In this document: positions 28,188-36,979 of the stretch, piece after piece
How the letters are laid out: each line of letters starts with the position of its first letter
How positions within the stretch are numbered: the stretch's first letter is position 1
Origin: JAVVHE01 sp032249695
GTDB taxonomy: Bacteria > Pseudomonadota > Alphaproteobacteria > Sphingomonadales > Sphingomonadaceae
DNA length: 64,000 nt
Reading direction: 5' to 3'
Assembly (NCBI GenBank): GCA_032249695.1
Contig: JAVVHE010000005.1
Location: 62,001 to 126,000 of the forward strand
Position numbers and translations under genes: made by a program
Notes under the pieces: generated by a model
Told to the model about the DNA's origin: nothing
What the model saw: only the letters and a program-made list of their open reading frames with translations
Database searches by the model: none

Positions 28188-30095
28188 CTAGAGACTGTCG
28201 ATCGCGTATTTCGGCCCGCTGATCTGGTTGGTGCTGAACCAGCGTGCGCGGATGGAGGTATTGTCGAGCAGCCCGTATTGGCCCGACAGGATGTAGCCCT
28301 TGGCGTTGGTCCCGCCGAGGTGGAAGTCGCTGTCGTTCAAGCTGTCGAGCACCGCGTCCGATTCGACATTGCGATAAGCGGCGAAAATCTGGAAATCGCC
28401 CGCCTTGCGCACGCGCTGAGCGCCCAACGTGGCGCGGACCTCCCAGGCGGTGTCGCCGCCGACAAAGCGTCCGAGCGGGCCATTCAAGACGGCCGCATTG
28501 CACACGTCCGCGTTGCCGCCGACGGCGTCGGTGTTGTTGACCGGCCCGCGCCGCGTCGCCGGAAGCCCCGCCCCGACGCTTGCGAAGGTCTTGCACAGGT
28601 CCGCTCGGCGGAAATCCAGGTTCTTGATGTAATCGCCGCCGACGATCAGGAAATTGTTGCCGCCCAGTGCCAGGCGGATGTCGCCGGAAAGATCGAGGAT
28701 CCCGTAGTTGAAGCTCAGCCCCGCAAATTGCGGCTGGCTGAAGTTGTTCGGATTGCGTGGATCGGGAACGATGTTCCGGATGAAGTAGAGCGTGTTGCCC
28801 TTCTGCAGCCACGCCGGCACGTCGGTGTCGGTGGAACATTCGACGTTGCCGCCGAACAGCTGGCACGGCGCTGACGGCTGCGCCTGCACGCCATCGAACT
28901 TGTAGAACGCCGCCGCGAGCAGAACGCCCAAATCCTTGCGCGCCTGCCAGTTGGCGGTCAGCTCGCCGCCGTAGATCCACTTGTTGCGCGGCGTGATCTT
29001 GGTCTGGCTGAACGTGGGGAAGTTCTCCTGCCCGTACTGGAACGCGAAGACGCCTGCCTGCGCGCCCAGCGTGAAATTGCGGCCCAGCCACTCGCCGGTG
29101 TTGGCGTCGACGGCGAGCCCGTCGAAATTCACGTCCTCGTCCCACAGGATCTGCGTGTTGCGGTCGCCCGACTGCGGTCCGGGCAGGCCATAGAACGGAT
29201 TGGGCAGGCGCCCGGCAGTCAGGCTGAACTGCTCGGCGGGCTTCCACGTGACAAATGCGCGATCGAGCCAGAAATCCTTCTTGGTGAACCCGCCGCCCGC
29301 CAGTTGCGTCGTCGTCACCGGCGAGCGGTCGTTGCCGCTTGCCAGCCGGATGCCGACCTTCACCGTATCGGTCACCTGAGCGTCGAGCGAGAGGCGCGCG
29401 CGATACTGAATCTGGTGCAGATCATCGACCCGCGTGTTGAGGAGCGGCGTGCGCGGTGTCGCTGCATCGCCCGGCCGCGGATTGAACGCGGGATTGATGT
29501 CGATGGGGCCGAGCTGATTGAAGGTGAAGAAGTCGGTGATCTGGTTGTTATTGCTGTCGGAATAAAAGTTATATTGAACCCGGAAGCGGAAATCACCGCC
29601 AATTTTGATGCGCTGGGACCATTCGGGCACCTGTCCGGGCTTCGCCCAGTTCTGCGCTTCGGCGGTTGCCAAGACTTCCGTGCGGAGTTCGTCCTTGATC
29701 TGCTGGCGCACCACGTCCGGCACGTAGGGGATACGCTGGGTGTTGGCCGCCACGCGCGCCGACTGCACCGCGGTCGCGGACGCAGCGGCGCGCGCCTGCG
29801 CGGCCTCCGCCTCGGCCTGCTGGATCAGCGCCTGCCCGCGCTCTGGTGTCAGCGTGCCCTGTGCCACCAGCGCGCGCACCAGGTTGACCATCGCGCTTTC
29901 GCTGGGACCCGCTGCCGGGGAGGCGGCTGCGGGCGCCGGAACCGGCTGCGCTTCGACGGCCTGATTGCCCTGCGTGGTCTGCGCGCCCGCGGCCGGCTGC
30001 GGGGAGGGGGTGGCCGGTGGCGCGGTCTGCGCGGCGGCCGGCATCGCGGCCCACAGCGCGGCTGCGGCCGCGCCGCCAAGGAACTTCGCCTTCAT
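28188..30095 (-). CDS. Putative porin (outer-membrane beta-barrel)
   Basis: Outer-membrane protein of 635 residues. Signal peptide MKAKFLGGAAAAALWAAMPAAAQ; a Pro/Ala/Gln-rich spacer; a helical, probably coiled-coil or peptidoglycan-near segment (about 75-165, ALVAQGTLTPERGQALIQQ onward); then a long run of alternating strands with aromatic girdles from GGDFRFRVQYNFYSDSN to the end. The layout fits the putative-porin (Porin_5-like) family. The start is fixed by GGAGAG 5 nt upstream of ATG 30095; frame extends far upstream only as a shadow of tonB. It lies 27 bp after tonB and 76 bp before the exoprotein gene. Its role in this locus is unknown. Confidence 0.85.
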   Translation of the reverse strand: MKAKFLGGAAAAALWAAMPAAAQTAPPATPSPQPAAGAQTTQGNQAVEAQPVPAPAAASPAAGPSESAMVNLVRALVAQGTLTPERGQALIQQAEAEAAQARAAASATAVQSARVAANTQRIPYVPDVVRQQIKDELRTEVLATAEAQNWAKPGQVPEWSQRIKIGGDFRFRVQYNFYSDSNNNQITDFFTFNQLGPIDINPAFNPRPGDAATPRTPLLNTRVDDLHQIQYRARLSLDAQVTDTVKVGIRLASGNDRSPVTTTQLAGGGFTKKDFWLDRAFVTWKPAEQFSLTAGRLPNPFYGLPGPQSGDRNTQILWDEDVNFDGLAVDANTGEWLGRNFTLGAQAGVFAFQYGQENFPTFSQTKITPRNKWIYGGELTANWQARKDLGVLLAAAFYKFDGVQAQPSAPCQLFGGNVECSTDTDVPAWLQKGNTLYFIRNIVPDPRNPNNFSQPQFAGLSFNYGILDLSGDIRLALGGNNFLIVGGDYIKNLDFRRADLCKTFASVGAGLPATRRGPVNNTDAVGGNADVCNAAVLNGPLGRFVGGDTAWEVRATLGAQRVRKAGDFQIFAAYRNVESDAVLDSLNDSDFHLGGTNAKGYILSGQYGLLDNTSIRARWFSTNQISGPKYAIDSL

Positions 30096-30121
30096 GTGTC
30101 TCTCCATTGGCGGCGCGGGTG

Positions 30122-30850
30122 TCATGTGCGCTGTCCGGAAACCGAAACGCGGGCCGGAAACCGGATGCCGTCCGGCGCGGCCTGGCTGATGCTCGCTCCG
30201 GTCAGCGCGGCGATAAGATTCTGATCGACCTCCCGGTCGCCGGTTGACCGCGTAATCTCGGCGCGCGTGACGCGGCGGTTTTCCACCCACACATTCAGCT
30301 CGGCGCGGAACGACCGCCGGTTGACGCGGTCGTCGCGCGTCACCGCGCGCTGCAACTCCTGTGCGAGCGCGGCGCCATAGAACGCCTCGGCATTGCCGCC
30401 GCCCAGGCCCTTCGCCGCGCCGAGCGCGTTGCCGAGGCTGCCCGGCGAGCCGAGCCCGCCGCCCGATCCAGCCTGCACGCCGAAACTGTCGGTCCCCGCC
30501 TGTGCTGGCGCGTCGATCGACACCGCCTTCGGCGCATCGGCGGGTGTCGGCTGCGGGGCAGGGTTCGTCGCCTCGACGGGCTTGTCCTGCGGCGTGGTGT
30601 CGGGCGGCGGCGGTTCCTGCGGGGGCGGCGGTGGGGGCGGGGGCGGCGGGGTGAGGTCCATCGTCATGACCTCGGGCGCCCGGTTGACCGCTTTGCCGCC
30701 GGGGGTGCTGAGATAGCGCCACAGGAAATAGGCGCCGACGAGGACAACGAATCCGATCACGATCGGCACGACCGGCGGCTTGCGCCGCGGCGCGCGGCCG
30801 TCGCGGCTGTCGGGCCGCTCCAGCGTGTCGGTTTCGTCCCCCCAGGCCAC
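30122..30850 (-). CDS. tonB: TonB-family energy transducer
   Basis: A 242-residue TonB-like protein. A 28-residue charged cytoplasmic N-terminus, one TM helix (VVPIVIGFVVLVGAYFLW, about 27-44), a proline-rich spacer with a run of ten Pro followed by PPPPDTTPQ, a Gly-rich hinge, and a C-terminal domain (about 160-242; AELNVWVENRRVTRAEITRS, DREVDQNLIAALTG) of the TonB/TolA fold. It sits 3 bp after exbD and should form the Ton motor with the neighbouring ExbB-like and ExbD proteins. Which outer-membrane partner it contacts is not known; the linked transporter and porin are the candidates. Confidence 0.88.
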   Translation of the reverse strand: MAWGDETDTLERPDSRDGRAPRRKPPVVPIVIGFVVLVGAYFLWRYLSTPGGKAVNRAPEVMTMDLTPPPPPPPPPPQEPPPPDTTPQDKPVEATNPAPQPTPADAPKAVSIDAPAQAGTDSFGVQAGSGGGLGSPGSLGNALGAAKGLGGGNAEAFYGAALAQELQRAVTRDDRVNRRSFRAELNVWVENRRVTRAEITRSTGDREVDQNLIAALTGASISQAAPDGIRFPARVSVSGQRT

Positions 30851-30853
30851 GCG

Positions 30854-31273
30854 TCAGCCTTTCACGCTGTCCGCTTTGCCAGTCACCAGCCCGACCTTCG
30901 AGATATCGACCTGCCGCAGCACGTCGAGCACCGCGGTGATGCGCTGATACTGCACCGATGCATCGCCCTTGACGATCACCGGCACTTCCGGATTGGTCGC
31001 TTTCTCGCTGGCAAGCCGGGTCTTCAGCTCGTCAAGGCTGACCGCATAGGCGTTGAAATAGATCTGACCGGCATTGTCGACCGCGATACTGACCGTTTTC
31101 GGCTGCGACAGGCTGGCCGACGATGACGCCTTGGGCACATCGACCTTGATCCCCTGCACCGACGCAGTTGCGAGCAGGATAAAGATCACAAGCAGCACAT
31201 ACGCCAGATCGAGCATCGGCGTGATATTGATCTCGTTATAGGGCTTTCGGCGCCCGGGGCCCACCGATGCCAT
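30854..31273 (-). CDS. exbD: Biopolymer transport protein ExbD
   Basis: A 139-residue ExbD/TolR-family protein. It has the characteristic NITPMLDLAYVLLVIFILLA with the proton-path Asp at the start of the single TM helix (about 17-37), and a periplasmic ExbD domain with SIAVDNAGQIYFNAYAVS and VIVKGDASVQYQRITAVLDV. Tightly spaced with tonB (3 bp) and the ExbB-like gene (15 bp). Confidence 0.95.
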   Translation of the reverse strand: MASVGPGRRKPYNEINITPMLDLAYVLLVIFILLATASVQGIKVDVPKASSSASLSQPKTVSIAVDNAGQIYFNAYAVSLDELKTRLASEKATNPEVPVIVKGDASVQYQRITAVLDVLRQVDISKVGLVTGKADSVKG

Positions 31274-31288
31274 GGTCTGATCCCGTCC

Positions 31289-33058
31289 TTATTCGGCTGC
31301 CAGTCGCGCGGGCGGCGGCGGCGAGGCTTTGTGGAGCTGCGTTTCGGCGAGCCGCGTCGTCAGACGGTCGACGAACACGCGCATCTCGTCCGACAGCTGC
31401 GTGATGCGGCTGGTGAGATAATTATACCCGAACAATGCGGGGATCGCCGCCGACAGGCCGGCAATCGTCGCCATCAGCGCGGCCGCGATGCCCGGAGCGA
31501 TTGCGTTCACGTTGACGTCGCCGGCCATCGCGACGCCTCCGAATACGGTCATCACGCCGATGACGGTGCCGAGCAGCCCGATGAAAGGGCCGCCCGAGAT
31601 CGCGATCGTCAATAGCACCATCGCTGCGTCGAGCTTCTGGTTCTCGGTCGTCATGCGCGCGTCGAGCTCGGCGCGGATGCTCTCGGTGCTCTCGGCCGAA
31701 AGCGGCACGTTGCCGAACACCGCGCGGCGGTCGTCGAGCGCCTCGAGGCCGGCCTGGTAGATGCGCGCCAGCGGCGATCGCTTGAGCAGTGCCATCTCGC
31801 CGACCGGCACATCCTGCTTCTCCAGCGATTCAAGATCGCCGTGCATCCGCAGATAGCGCCGCATGAACGCGGCGTTCGCCCGCTTCGCGTCGCTGATGTA
31901 CGTGTTTTTCCAGATCATCACGCCGATCGCGAGCGCGAGCAGCGCCATGCACAGGCCGATGATCAACCAGTCGAGCGTGCCGACGTGGCCGAGAACGTAG
32001 CCCAGCACTCCGCCGCTCGCTCCGGGCTCCTGCGCCTCGCCGACGCTCAGCAGCTTCGCCTGCGGATTGCCCGCTGCTGCCTCGATCGCGAACAGATTGG
32101 CCGGACGCGCGACCTTCGACAGCCGCACCTCGTCCACCAGCCCGGTCAGCCGGCCGATCGTCACCGGCCCCGCCAAGGGCGGAGTCGCTCCCGCGGCCTC
32201 GCCCGCCTTCTCGCCGTTCACATAGAGTTCGAGCGTGCCGCCGTTCGAAGTCGCCGCAAGATGCGCATACTGCCCGGCCGGGACCGGTGCGCCCGCCTGC
32301 ACGCGCGTGGCGCCCAGCGTCGCATAGGGGACGCCGCCGGCCAGCCCCAGCGTGAAGGCGCCGTGCTGCACCAGGACCGCATCGGGCTCGGCTGCATCCT
32401 CGCGCACGAACGACGACGCCGAGAAGGCGCCGTTGGCCGCGATGTCGAGCGCGGGCGCGGCCTTGACCGTCACCGGCGTCCCCTGAAAGCGCGCCGCACG
32501 GCCGATCGCTCCAGCCGGGACATAGGCCGCGGGCGCGCCGTCGACGCCGTTCTGGTTACCCGTGGCGTCGAGGGGCGGACCCTGCTGCCCGTGGAAATGC
32601 GTGACGAACTGATAGTCGGCGTCGAAGGTGCCGGGCGCGTTGATGACGCTCGGCGCGTCCTTCTTGCCGTAATACATGTAGATCGTCTTGCGCGTGCCGC
32701 CCGCGAGGCCCGGCACGTCGACCCACACATTGGCGATGCCCGTCTGCGGGTCCCAGCTTTCGATGTGGTAGGCGAGCACGTTGCCGCCATCGAGGAAGCG
32801 CAGATCAAGGCCCTTGGGGCTCGCCTGCGCGAAATCGAAGTTGTTGCCCGCCAGCCGCACCAGCACCGGAGCGCGGCCGACCGCGCCCACCAGGTTCTGG
32901 CCCTGCGCCGTGGTGTCGATCGTGACCGGGCGGCGGTATTTCCAGTCCGCGCCCTGGCTCCACCACGGCGTCTTGTCCGCAGCCTGTGCCGCCGCACCGT
33001 GCGGCGCCGACCATGCCAGCATCACCAGCGCGATCAGCGCACCCAACCACCGGATCAT
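31289..33058 (-). CDS. DUF2341/LamG-like periplasmic domain fused to MotA/TolQ/ExbB proton channel
   Basis: A 589-residue fusion. Signal peptide (MIRWLGALIALVMLAWSAPHGAAAQ), DUF2341-like domain (about 35-140: WKYRRPVTIDTT, LRFLDGGNVLAYHIESWD, VWVDVPGLAGGTRKTIYMYYGKK), a concanavalin/LamG-like jelly-roll (about 145-320: FHGQQGPPLDATGNQNG, GTLELYVNGEKAG, GLVDEVRLSKVAR), then TM1 (about 355-380), a cytoplasmic stretch, and the ExbB core with TM2/TM3 (GGPFIGLLGTVIGVMTVFGG, IAAALMATIAGLSAAIPALFGY). The start is set by AGGAGAG just upstream of ATG 33058; it follows the transporter gene by 26 bp. The head should lie in the periplasm, where it might bind a glycan or the exoprotein (inference). Confidence 0.9.
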   Translation of the reverse strand: MIRWLGALIALVMLAWSAPHGAAAQAADKTPWWSQGADWKYRRPVTIDTTAQGQNLVGAVGRAPVLVRLAGNNFDFAQASPKGLDLRFLDGGNVLAYHIESWDPQTGIANVWVDVPGLAGGTRKTIYMYYGKKDAPSVINAPGTFDADYQFVTHFHGQQGPPLDATGNQNGVDGAPAAYVPAGAIGRAARFQGTPVTVKAAPALDIAANGAFSASSFVREDAAEPDAVLVQHGAFTLGLAGGVPYATLGATRVQAGAPVPAGQYAHLAATSNGGTLELYVNGEKAGEAAGATPPLAGPVTIGRLTGLVDEVRLSKVARPANLFAIEAAAGNPQAKLLSVGEAQEPGASGGVLGYVLGHVGTLDWLIIGLCMALLALAIGVMIWKNTYISDAKRANAAFMRRYLRMHGDLESLEKQDVPVGEMALLKRSPLARIYQAGLEALDDRRAVFGNVPLSAESTESIRAELDARMTTENQKLDAAMVLLTIAISGGPFIGLLGTVIGVMTVFGGVAMAGDVNVNAIAPGIAAALMATIAGLSAAIPALFGYNYLTSRITQLSDEMRVFVDRLTTRLAETQLHKASPPPPARLAAE

Positions 33059-33084
33059 CTGTCTCTCCTCGGGCCCGCCCGTCA

Positions 33085-34737
33085 TCAGAAATCGCCCTTC
33101 ACATTGAAGCGGATCGTCGGCACTTGGGCGCGCGAATAGACGCCCTCCAGCAGCGGCACCGCCACCAGCACGTCGCCCGTCAGGAAGCGGAACACCCGCG
33201 CGCGCAGGCCGCCGCCGAGCGACCAGAGCGTGAAATTATTGTTGACCCCGATCTGCTGGCGCCGGTTGCGGACGAAGCCCGCATCGGTGAACACATAGAT
33301 CCGCAGATCCTGCACCGATTTGCCCAGCGACTTGGCGAAGCTGGGCGAGATCAGCTCGAACTGCCCGCTGGCGCCGTCGTCTCCCACCGATTCGGAGAGC
33401 AGGTAGCCGCGCACCGAGGTGAGGCCGCCCGCCGAGAATTGCTCGTTCGAAACGAGCGGGCTGTCCGACAGCTGGCCCGCGGTGCGAATGGCAATCCGGG
33501 TGTCGTCGGCGAGCGTGCGCTGCCAATCGACCTCCAGGTTCGCGTGGACAAAATTCTCCCGCGCGCCGACGCGGCTCGTCTGGAACGCGTCTTCGGTGAA
33601 AACCGCGCCGTTGCGCTGCGTGACCCGCAGCGTGTCATCGAACGCCCGTGCGCCTGCCGTCACGCTGAGCGTCGCGCCCAAGGTCGAGCGGTCGCCGATG
33701 CGCTGCGCGCTATAGCTCGCGACGAGCGGGATATAGCGGATCGGCGAGGGAATCGGATCGGCTCCGGGCACGCGCACGTCCTGCGTGAAGTCCTTGTAAT
33801 CGGCTCCGAAATTCAGGCTCTGGCTCCATCGGCCCGCGGTCGGCAGCGCCAGCACGCCGCGCGCTCCGACTGCAAAGCCGTTGCCCAGCACATTCGCCCC
33901 GCCCAACAATGCGACGTTGGAGTTGGAGCGGTAGCCGTAAATCAGCAGGCTCCATCGCGAATTATAGATCGGGATGAGGTAGCTGCCCGCGAACACCTCG
34001 GCGTCGTCGCGACGGTAGGGGGCAACGAGATAGCTGAAGCTGAACTGATGCCCGCGCTGCCAAAGATTGGTGGCGCGCAGCTGCGTCAACACGCGCAACT
34101 CGCTGGTATTTGGTGCGTAGTCGTTCGATGCGGTGATCGAGGCGTGATAGGGAAGCTTGTCTTCTACCTGCAGCTCGATATCCACCGTGCCCGGCTGCTG
34201 ACCCACCGTCACCTTGGGCGTGATGCGGCGATCACCGTTGCGATCCAGTCGCGCCAGCTGCGCTTGCGCCTCCATCAGGTTAGGCGACTGGCCCTGCCGC
34301 AGGGCTGGGACCTGGGCGAGGATCTGGCGGCCGCTGAAATATTTCGCTCCGGTCACTTTCAGCTGGCCGATCGTGTTCTCGGTCACCTGGAACTGGACGA
34401 CGGCCTCGTTGTCCGGCGCGACTCCAAGCGTCTGCACGCTGACAGCCTGATAGCCGCGGCGCTGATACTCCTGCTCCAGCGCCCTGCGCGCCTGCTCCAC
34501 CTCGTCAATCGTCCGGTCGGGGCCGAGGAAGCGATAGACCGCCTTGTCGACCGTCAGGCGGTCAAGCAGCGTGTTGCCGATCACGTCGAACGCTTCGATG
34601 AAATAGCGCGGCTGCGGCGCAGCGGCGGCGGGGGGTGCCGCGCTCGCCGGCTGCGCTGCGGCAACGCCGGCCAGCGCGCAGCACGCTGCGGCGCCGATCG
34701 CGACTGTCTGAAGCCGTGTTCGCAACGCCCCGCTCAT
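33085..34737 (-). CDS. ShlB/FhaC/HecB-family two-partner secretion transporter
   Basis: Outer-membrane TpsB transporter, 550 residues from ATG 34737. A signal peptide (MSGALRTRLQTVAIGAAACCALAGVAAAQ), a short Pro/Ala linker, two POTRA domains (about 40-200: RYFIEAFDVIGNTLL, VQFQVTENTIGQLKVTGAKYF), and a 16-strand-type barrel starting at LPYHASITASND. The L6 motif is visible as GLTSVRGYLLSESVGDDG and the barrel ends in FNVKGDF with a terminal Phe. Upstream reading frame to 34863 lacks a start context and contains AT-rich promoter-like DNA. It is first gene of the string that ends with the giant exoprotein, its presumed substrate. Confidence 0.92.
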   Translation of the reverse strand: MSGALRTRLQTVAIGAAACCALAGVAAAQPASAAPPAAAAPQPRYFIEAFDVIGNTLLDRLTVDKAVYRFLGPDRTIDEVEQARRALEQEYQRRGYQAVSVQTLGVAPDNEAVVQFQVTENTIGQLKVTGAKYFSGRQILAQVPALRQGQSPNLMEAQAQLARLDRNGDRRITPKVTVGQQPGTVDIELQVEDKLPYHASITASNDYAPNTSELRVLTQLRATNLWQRGHQFSFSYLVAPYRRDDAEVFAGSYLIPIYNSRWSLLIYGYRSNSNVALLGGANVLGNGFAVGARGVLALPTAGRWSQSLNFGADYKDFTQDVRVPGADPIPSPIRYIPLVASYSAQRIGDRSTLGATLSVTAGARAFDDTLRVTQRNGAVFTEDAFQTSRVGARENFVHANLEVDWQRTLADDTRIAIRTAGQLSDSPLVSNEQFSAGGLTSVRGYLLSESVGDDGASGQFELISPSFAKSLGKSVQDLRIYVFTDAGFVRNRRQQIGVNNNFTLWSLGGGLRARVFRFLTGDVLVAVPLLEGVYSRAQVPTIRFNVKGDF

Positions 34738-34950
34738 CCGCTGCCGCAAAGGCCTGCCGCCTCTGCGCTTGCTGATCGCTAGCCCGCCACGCTGCGCGAG
34801 GGCAACCCTTTCATTCGCTTTTGTTTGGCTTTCGTCGCAAATGCTTGCCGGTCTGCAACACACGTCTAAGTAACAGTTTTATTACATTTTGAAGTCGTTT
34901 CCGAGACCTGAGGCTTGATTGCGCTGCCGCGCTGCGGCACTCGTGCGAGG
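34738..34950. promoter_or_regulatory. Divergent promoter region of the secretion locus and the CitE-like gene
   Basis: 213 bp between divergent starts. It contains the most AT-rich patch of the neighbourhood (about 34800-34905, including AACAGTTTTATTACATTTTG), which stands out from flanking GC-rich coding sequence and is the natural place for promoters in both directions. I cannot assign firm -35/-10 boxes or an operator. Confidence 0.5.
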
Positions 34951-35826
34951 ATGACCCATGCCGCTGCCGCCCGAAGCTGGCTGTTCGCCCCCGGTGACAG
35001 CGAACGGAAGCTTGACAAGGCGCTCGCCGGGCCGGCGGGGATCGTCATCGCCGACCTTGAGGATTCGGTCGCCACGCCGCGCAAGGCTGCAGCGCGCGCG
35101 ATCGTCGCCGAGCGGCTGCGGCAGCCCAGCCGGCGGAGCGGGTTGTGGGTGCGCGTCAATCCGCTGGAAGGGGCGTCAACGCTTGACGACCTGGTGGCGG
35201 TGGTCGCTGCGCGGCCCGACGGGATCGTGCTGCCCAAGGCGGCGCGCGCCGAAGCCGAGCGGCTCGACGCCTATCTGACGGCGCTGGAAGCGGCTGCGGG
35301 CCTGTCGACCGGCGGGATTCCGGTGCTGGTGATCGCAACCGAGACGCCGCGCGCGATCTTTGCGCTGGGGCAGTGGCCGGGCGCGCCACGCCTCGCTGCA
35401 CTGAGCTGGGGCGCGGAGGACTCGGCGGCGGCGCTGGGGGCGCTGTCCAACCGCGAGGACCACGGCGCCTGGAGCGCGCCCTACCAGCTGTTCCGCGCTC
35501 TGGCCCTGACGGCAGCGGCCGACGCTGGCGTTCCCGCGGTCGAGACGATCTGGGGCGATTTCCGCGACGGCGCGGGCCTTGCGCGCACCGCCGCACGCGC
35601 GCGGCGCGACGGTTTCCGGGGGATGCTGTGCATCCACCCCGATCAAGTGGAGCCGGTGAACGCTGCCTTCACGCCAAGCGAGGCCGAGATCCACGAGGCC
35701 GAGGCCGTCGCCGCGGCCTTCGCGGCCGAGCCGGACGCCGGAGTGGTGCAGCTCGACGGTCGCATGCTCGATCTGCCGCACCTGAAGCGGGCGCGCGCGA
35801 CGCTGGCGCTGGCCGGGCGGGGCTAG
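34951..35826 (+). CDS. HpcH/HpaI aldolase/citrate lyase (CitE-like) family protein
   Basis: A 291-residue TIM-barrel lyase of the CitE/malyl-CoA lyase type. Motifs: RSWLFAPGDSERKLDKA (about 7-23), DLEDSVATPRKAAAR (metal and CoA-side region), WVRVNPLEG, GIVLPKA, IATETPRAIF with the catalytic Glu, SWGAEDSAA with a metal-ligand Asp and the late CIHPDQVEPVN. It probably cleaves or forms a (3S)-malyl- or citramalyl-CoA-like ester, but the exact substrate is not readable. Start ATG 34951 has GCGAGG directly upstream; the frame opens earlier at 34915 without a better site. Confidence 0.88.
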   Translation: MTHAAAARSWLFAPGDSERKLDKALAGPAGIVIADLEDSVATPRKAAARAIVAERLRQPSRRSGLWVRVNPLEGASTLDDLVAVVAARPDGIVLPKAARAEAERLDAYLTALEAAAGLSTGGIPVLVIATETPRAIFALGQWPGAPRLAALSWGAEDSAAALGALSNREDHGAWSAPYQLFRALALTAAADAGVPAVETIWGDFRDGAGLARTAARARRDGFRGMLCIHPDQVEPVNAAFTPSEAEIHEAEAVAAAFAAEPDAGVVQLDGRMLDLPHLKRARATLALAGRG

Positions 35827-36022
35827 CCCTCCGCCGCTTCGGGTCAGAGGGGCGTCGACGCGTCAAAGGTGGTTTCAAGTCGCCCCTCGGCCGACCGACG
35901 GGCTGCCGCTTTCACGCCTCAGCAGCGATGCCTGCCGCGGCCGACGACGGTGCCCGCAAGCGCGTCGCCGACCGCTGCGCCGCCGACCAAGGTGAACCGC
36001 CGCCGCGCCGATGCTGTTCCCG

Positions 36023-36367
36023 TTAAGGGTTCCTTGCGAGTATGGAGTCGCAATATTTGTCAGTGCCCGCGCCCTTGCCGAGCGCCTGGCCGGCGAGCGC
36101 ACCTGCGCCCGCGCCGAGCAGCGCCGTGCCGACATTGCCGCCTGCGAGCGCACCGATCGCGCCGCCCGCGGCCGCTCCGCCGAGCGCGCCCTTGTTGCGG
36201 CCCCGCTTGCGGGCTTGCAGACAGTGGCGAACCTCGGCGCGGTCGCGCGGCGCCGCGCGCGCGACCCGCGCGCGCTCCTTGCTGCTGAGCGTGATGGCTT
36301 CGGCCGCGGTCGGCACGACCGCCGAGGCGGCAAGAATGGCTGCCAGGGCTGCGGTCAGGCTACGCAT
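36023..36367 (-). CDS. Small secreted glycine-zipper protein
   Basis: A 114-residue protein with a Sec signal peptide (MRSLTAALAAILAASAVVPTAAEA), a basic stretch (KERARVARAAPRDRAEVRHC), then a glycine zipper (GALGGAAAGGAIGALAGG onward, about 60-98) and a short tail with Cys (DKYCDSIL). It has two cysteines outside the zipper. Glycine-zipper proteins of this size associate with the outer membrane in alphaproteobacteria; the specific role is unknown. It is a single gene with about 80 bp before the next gene upstream. Confidence 0.75.
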   Translation of the reverse strand: MRSLTAALAAILAASAVVPTAAEAITLSSKERARVARAAPRDRAEVRHCLQARKRGRNKGALGGAAAGGAIGALAGGNVGTALLGAGAGALAGQALGKGAGTDKYCDSILARNP

Positions 36368-36448
36368 TGTTCAGGCTCCCGTGTTGTTGCTGGGCAAGAC
36401 TAGCCCAGCCACGCTGAACCGCAATGCTTCGGACGTTGCAGGTTGGGT

Positions 36449-36979
36449 TCAGCCGAACGCCCAGCGCCACATGATCCGGCCGGGGACATACGTGGCGAGG
36501 CCGGCGGTGATCAGCGCGCCGAAGAAGTAGCCGCGCATCCGTCGCGAGTGGCTTCGAAACTCGCGCTGGCTCGCTGCCAGCCATGCCAGCGGGACGAGCG
36601 CCAGCGTCGCGACCGAGAAGACGTGCACGAAGCTGAAGCGCCCCGAGCGCATGATGCCGAAGCTCACCATCGCCGTCGTCAGCATCAGGATCGAAAACGC
36701 GATGCCCAGCGGCTTGTGCAGGCCGCGCTTGGGGTTGAGCATCAGCCACATGCCGATCCACAGCGCAGGGACGACCGTCAGCAGGTGGACCCACACGGTC
36801 CACGGCAGCGAGTCAGGACGCGGGCCGCGGCCCGACATCGCGCCGACCGCCGACACCGCCATCAGCGCGGTCAGCGTGCCGCCACCGCCGATCACGATCC
36901 AGCGGTAACGCGGGCGGATGCCGTGCCTCAGCCGCGGCGCGGGCCCGGTTCCTTGCTGGAGCTTTGCAGTAACGGCCAT
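36449..36979 (-). CDS. DUF2306-like multi-pass membrane protein
   Basis: A 176-residue membrane protein with four or five helices (WIVIGGGGTLTALMAVSAVG; WVHLLTVVPALWIGMWLML; LGIAFSILMLTTAMVSFGIM; FSFVHVFSVATLALVPLAWLA; MRGYFFGALITAGLATYVPG). The pattern HK-LG, GRFSFVHVFSV, HSRRMRG and ending PGRIMWRWAFG is that of DUF2306 proteins, whose function is unknown. Start at ATG 36979; 16 further residues upstream in frame look like non-coding sequence. It is divergent from the lactonase-like gene across 145 bp. Confidence 0.7.
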   Translation of the reverse strand: MAVTAKLQQGTGPAPRLRHGIRPRYRWIVIGGGGTLTALMAVSAVGAMSGRGPRPDSLPWTVWVHLLTVVPALWIGMWLMLNPKRGLHKPLGIAFSILMLTTAMVSFGIMRSGRFSFVHVFSVATLALVPLAWLAASQREFRSHSRRMRGYFFGALITAGLATYVPGRIMWRWAFG

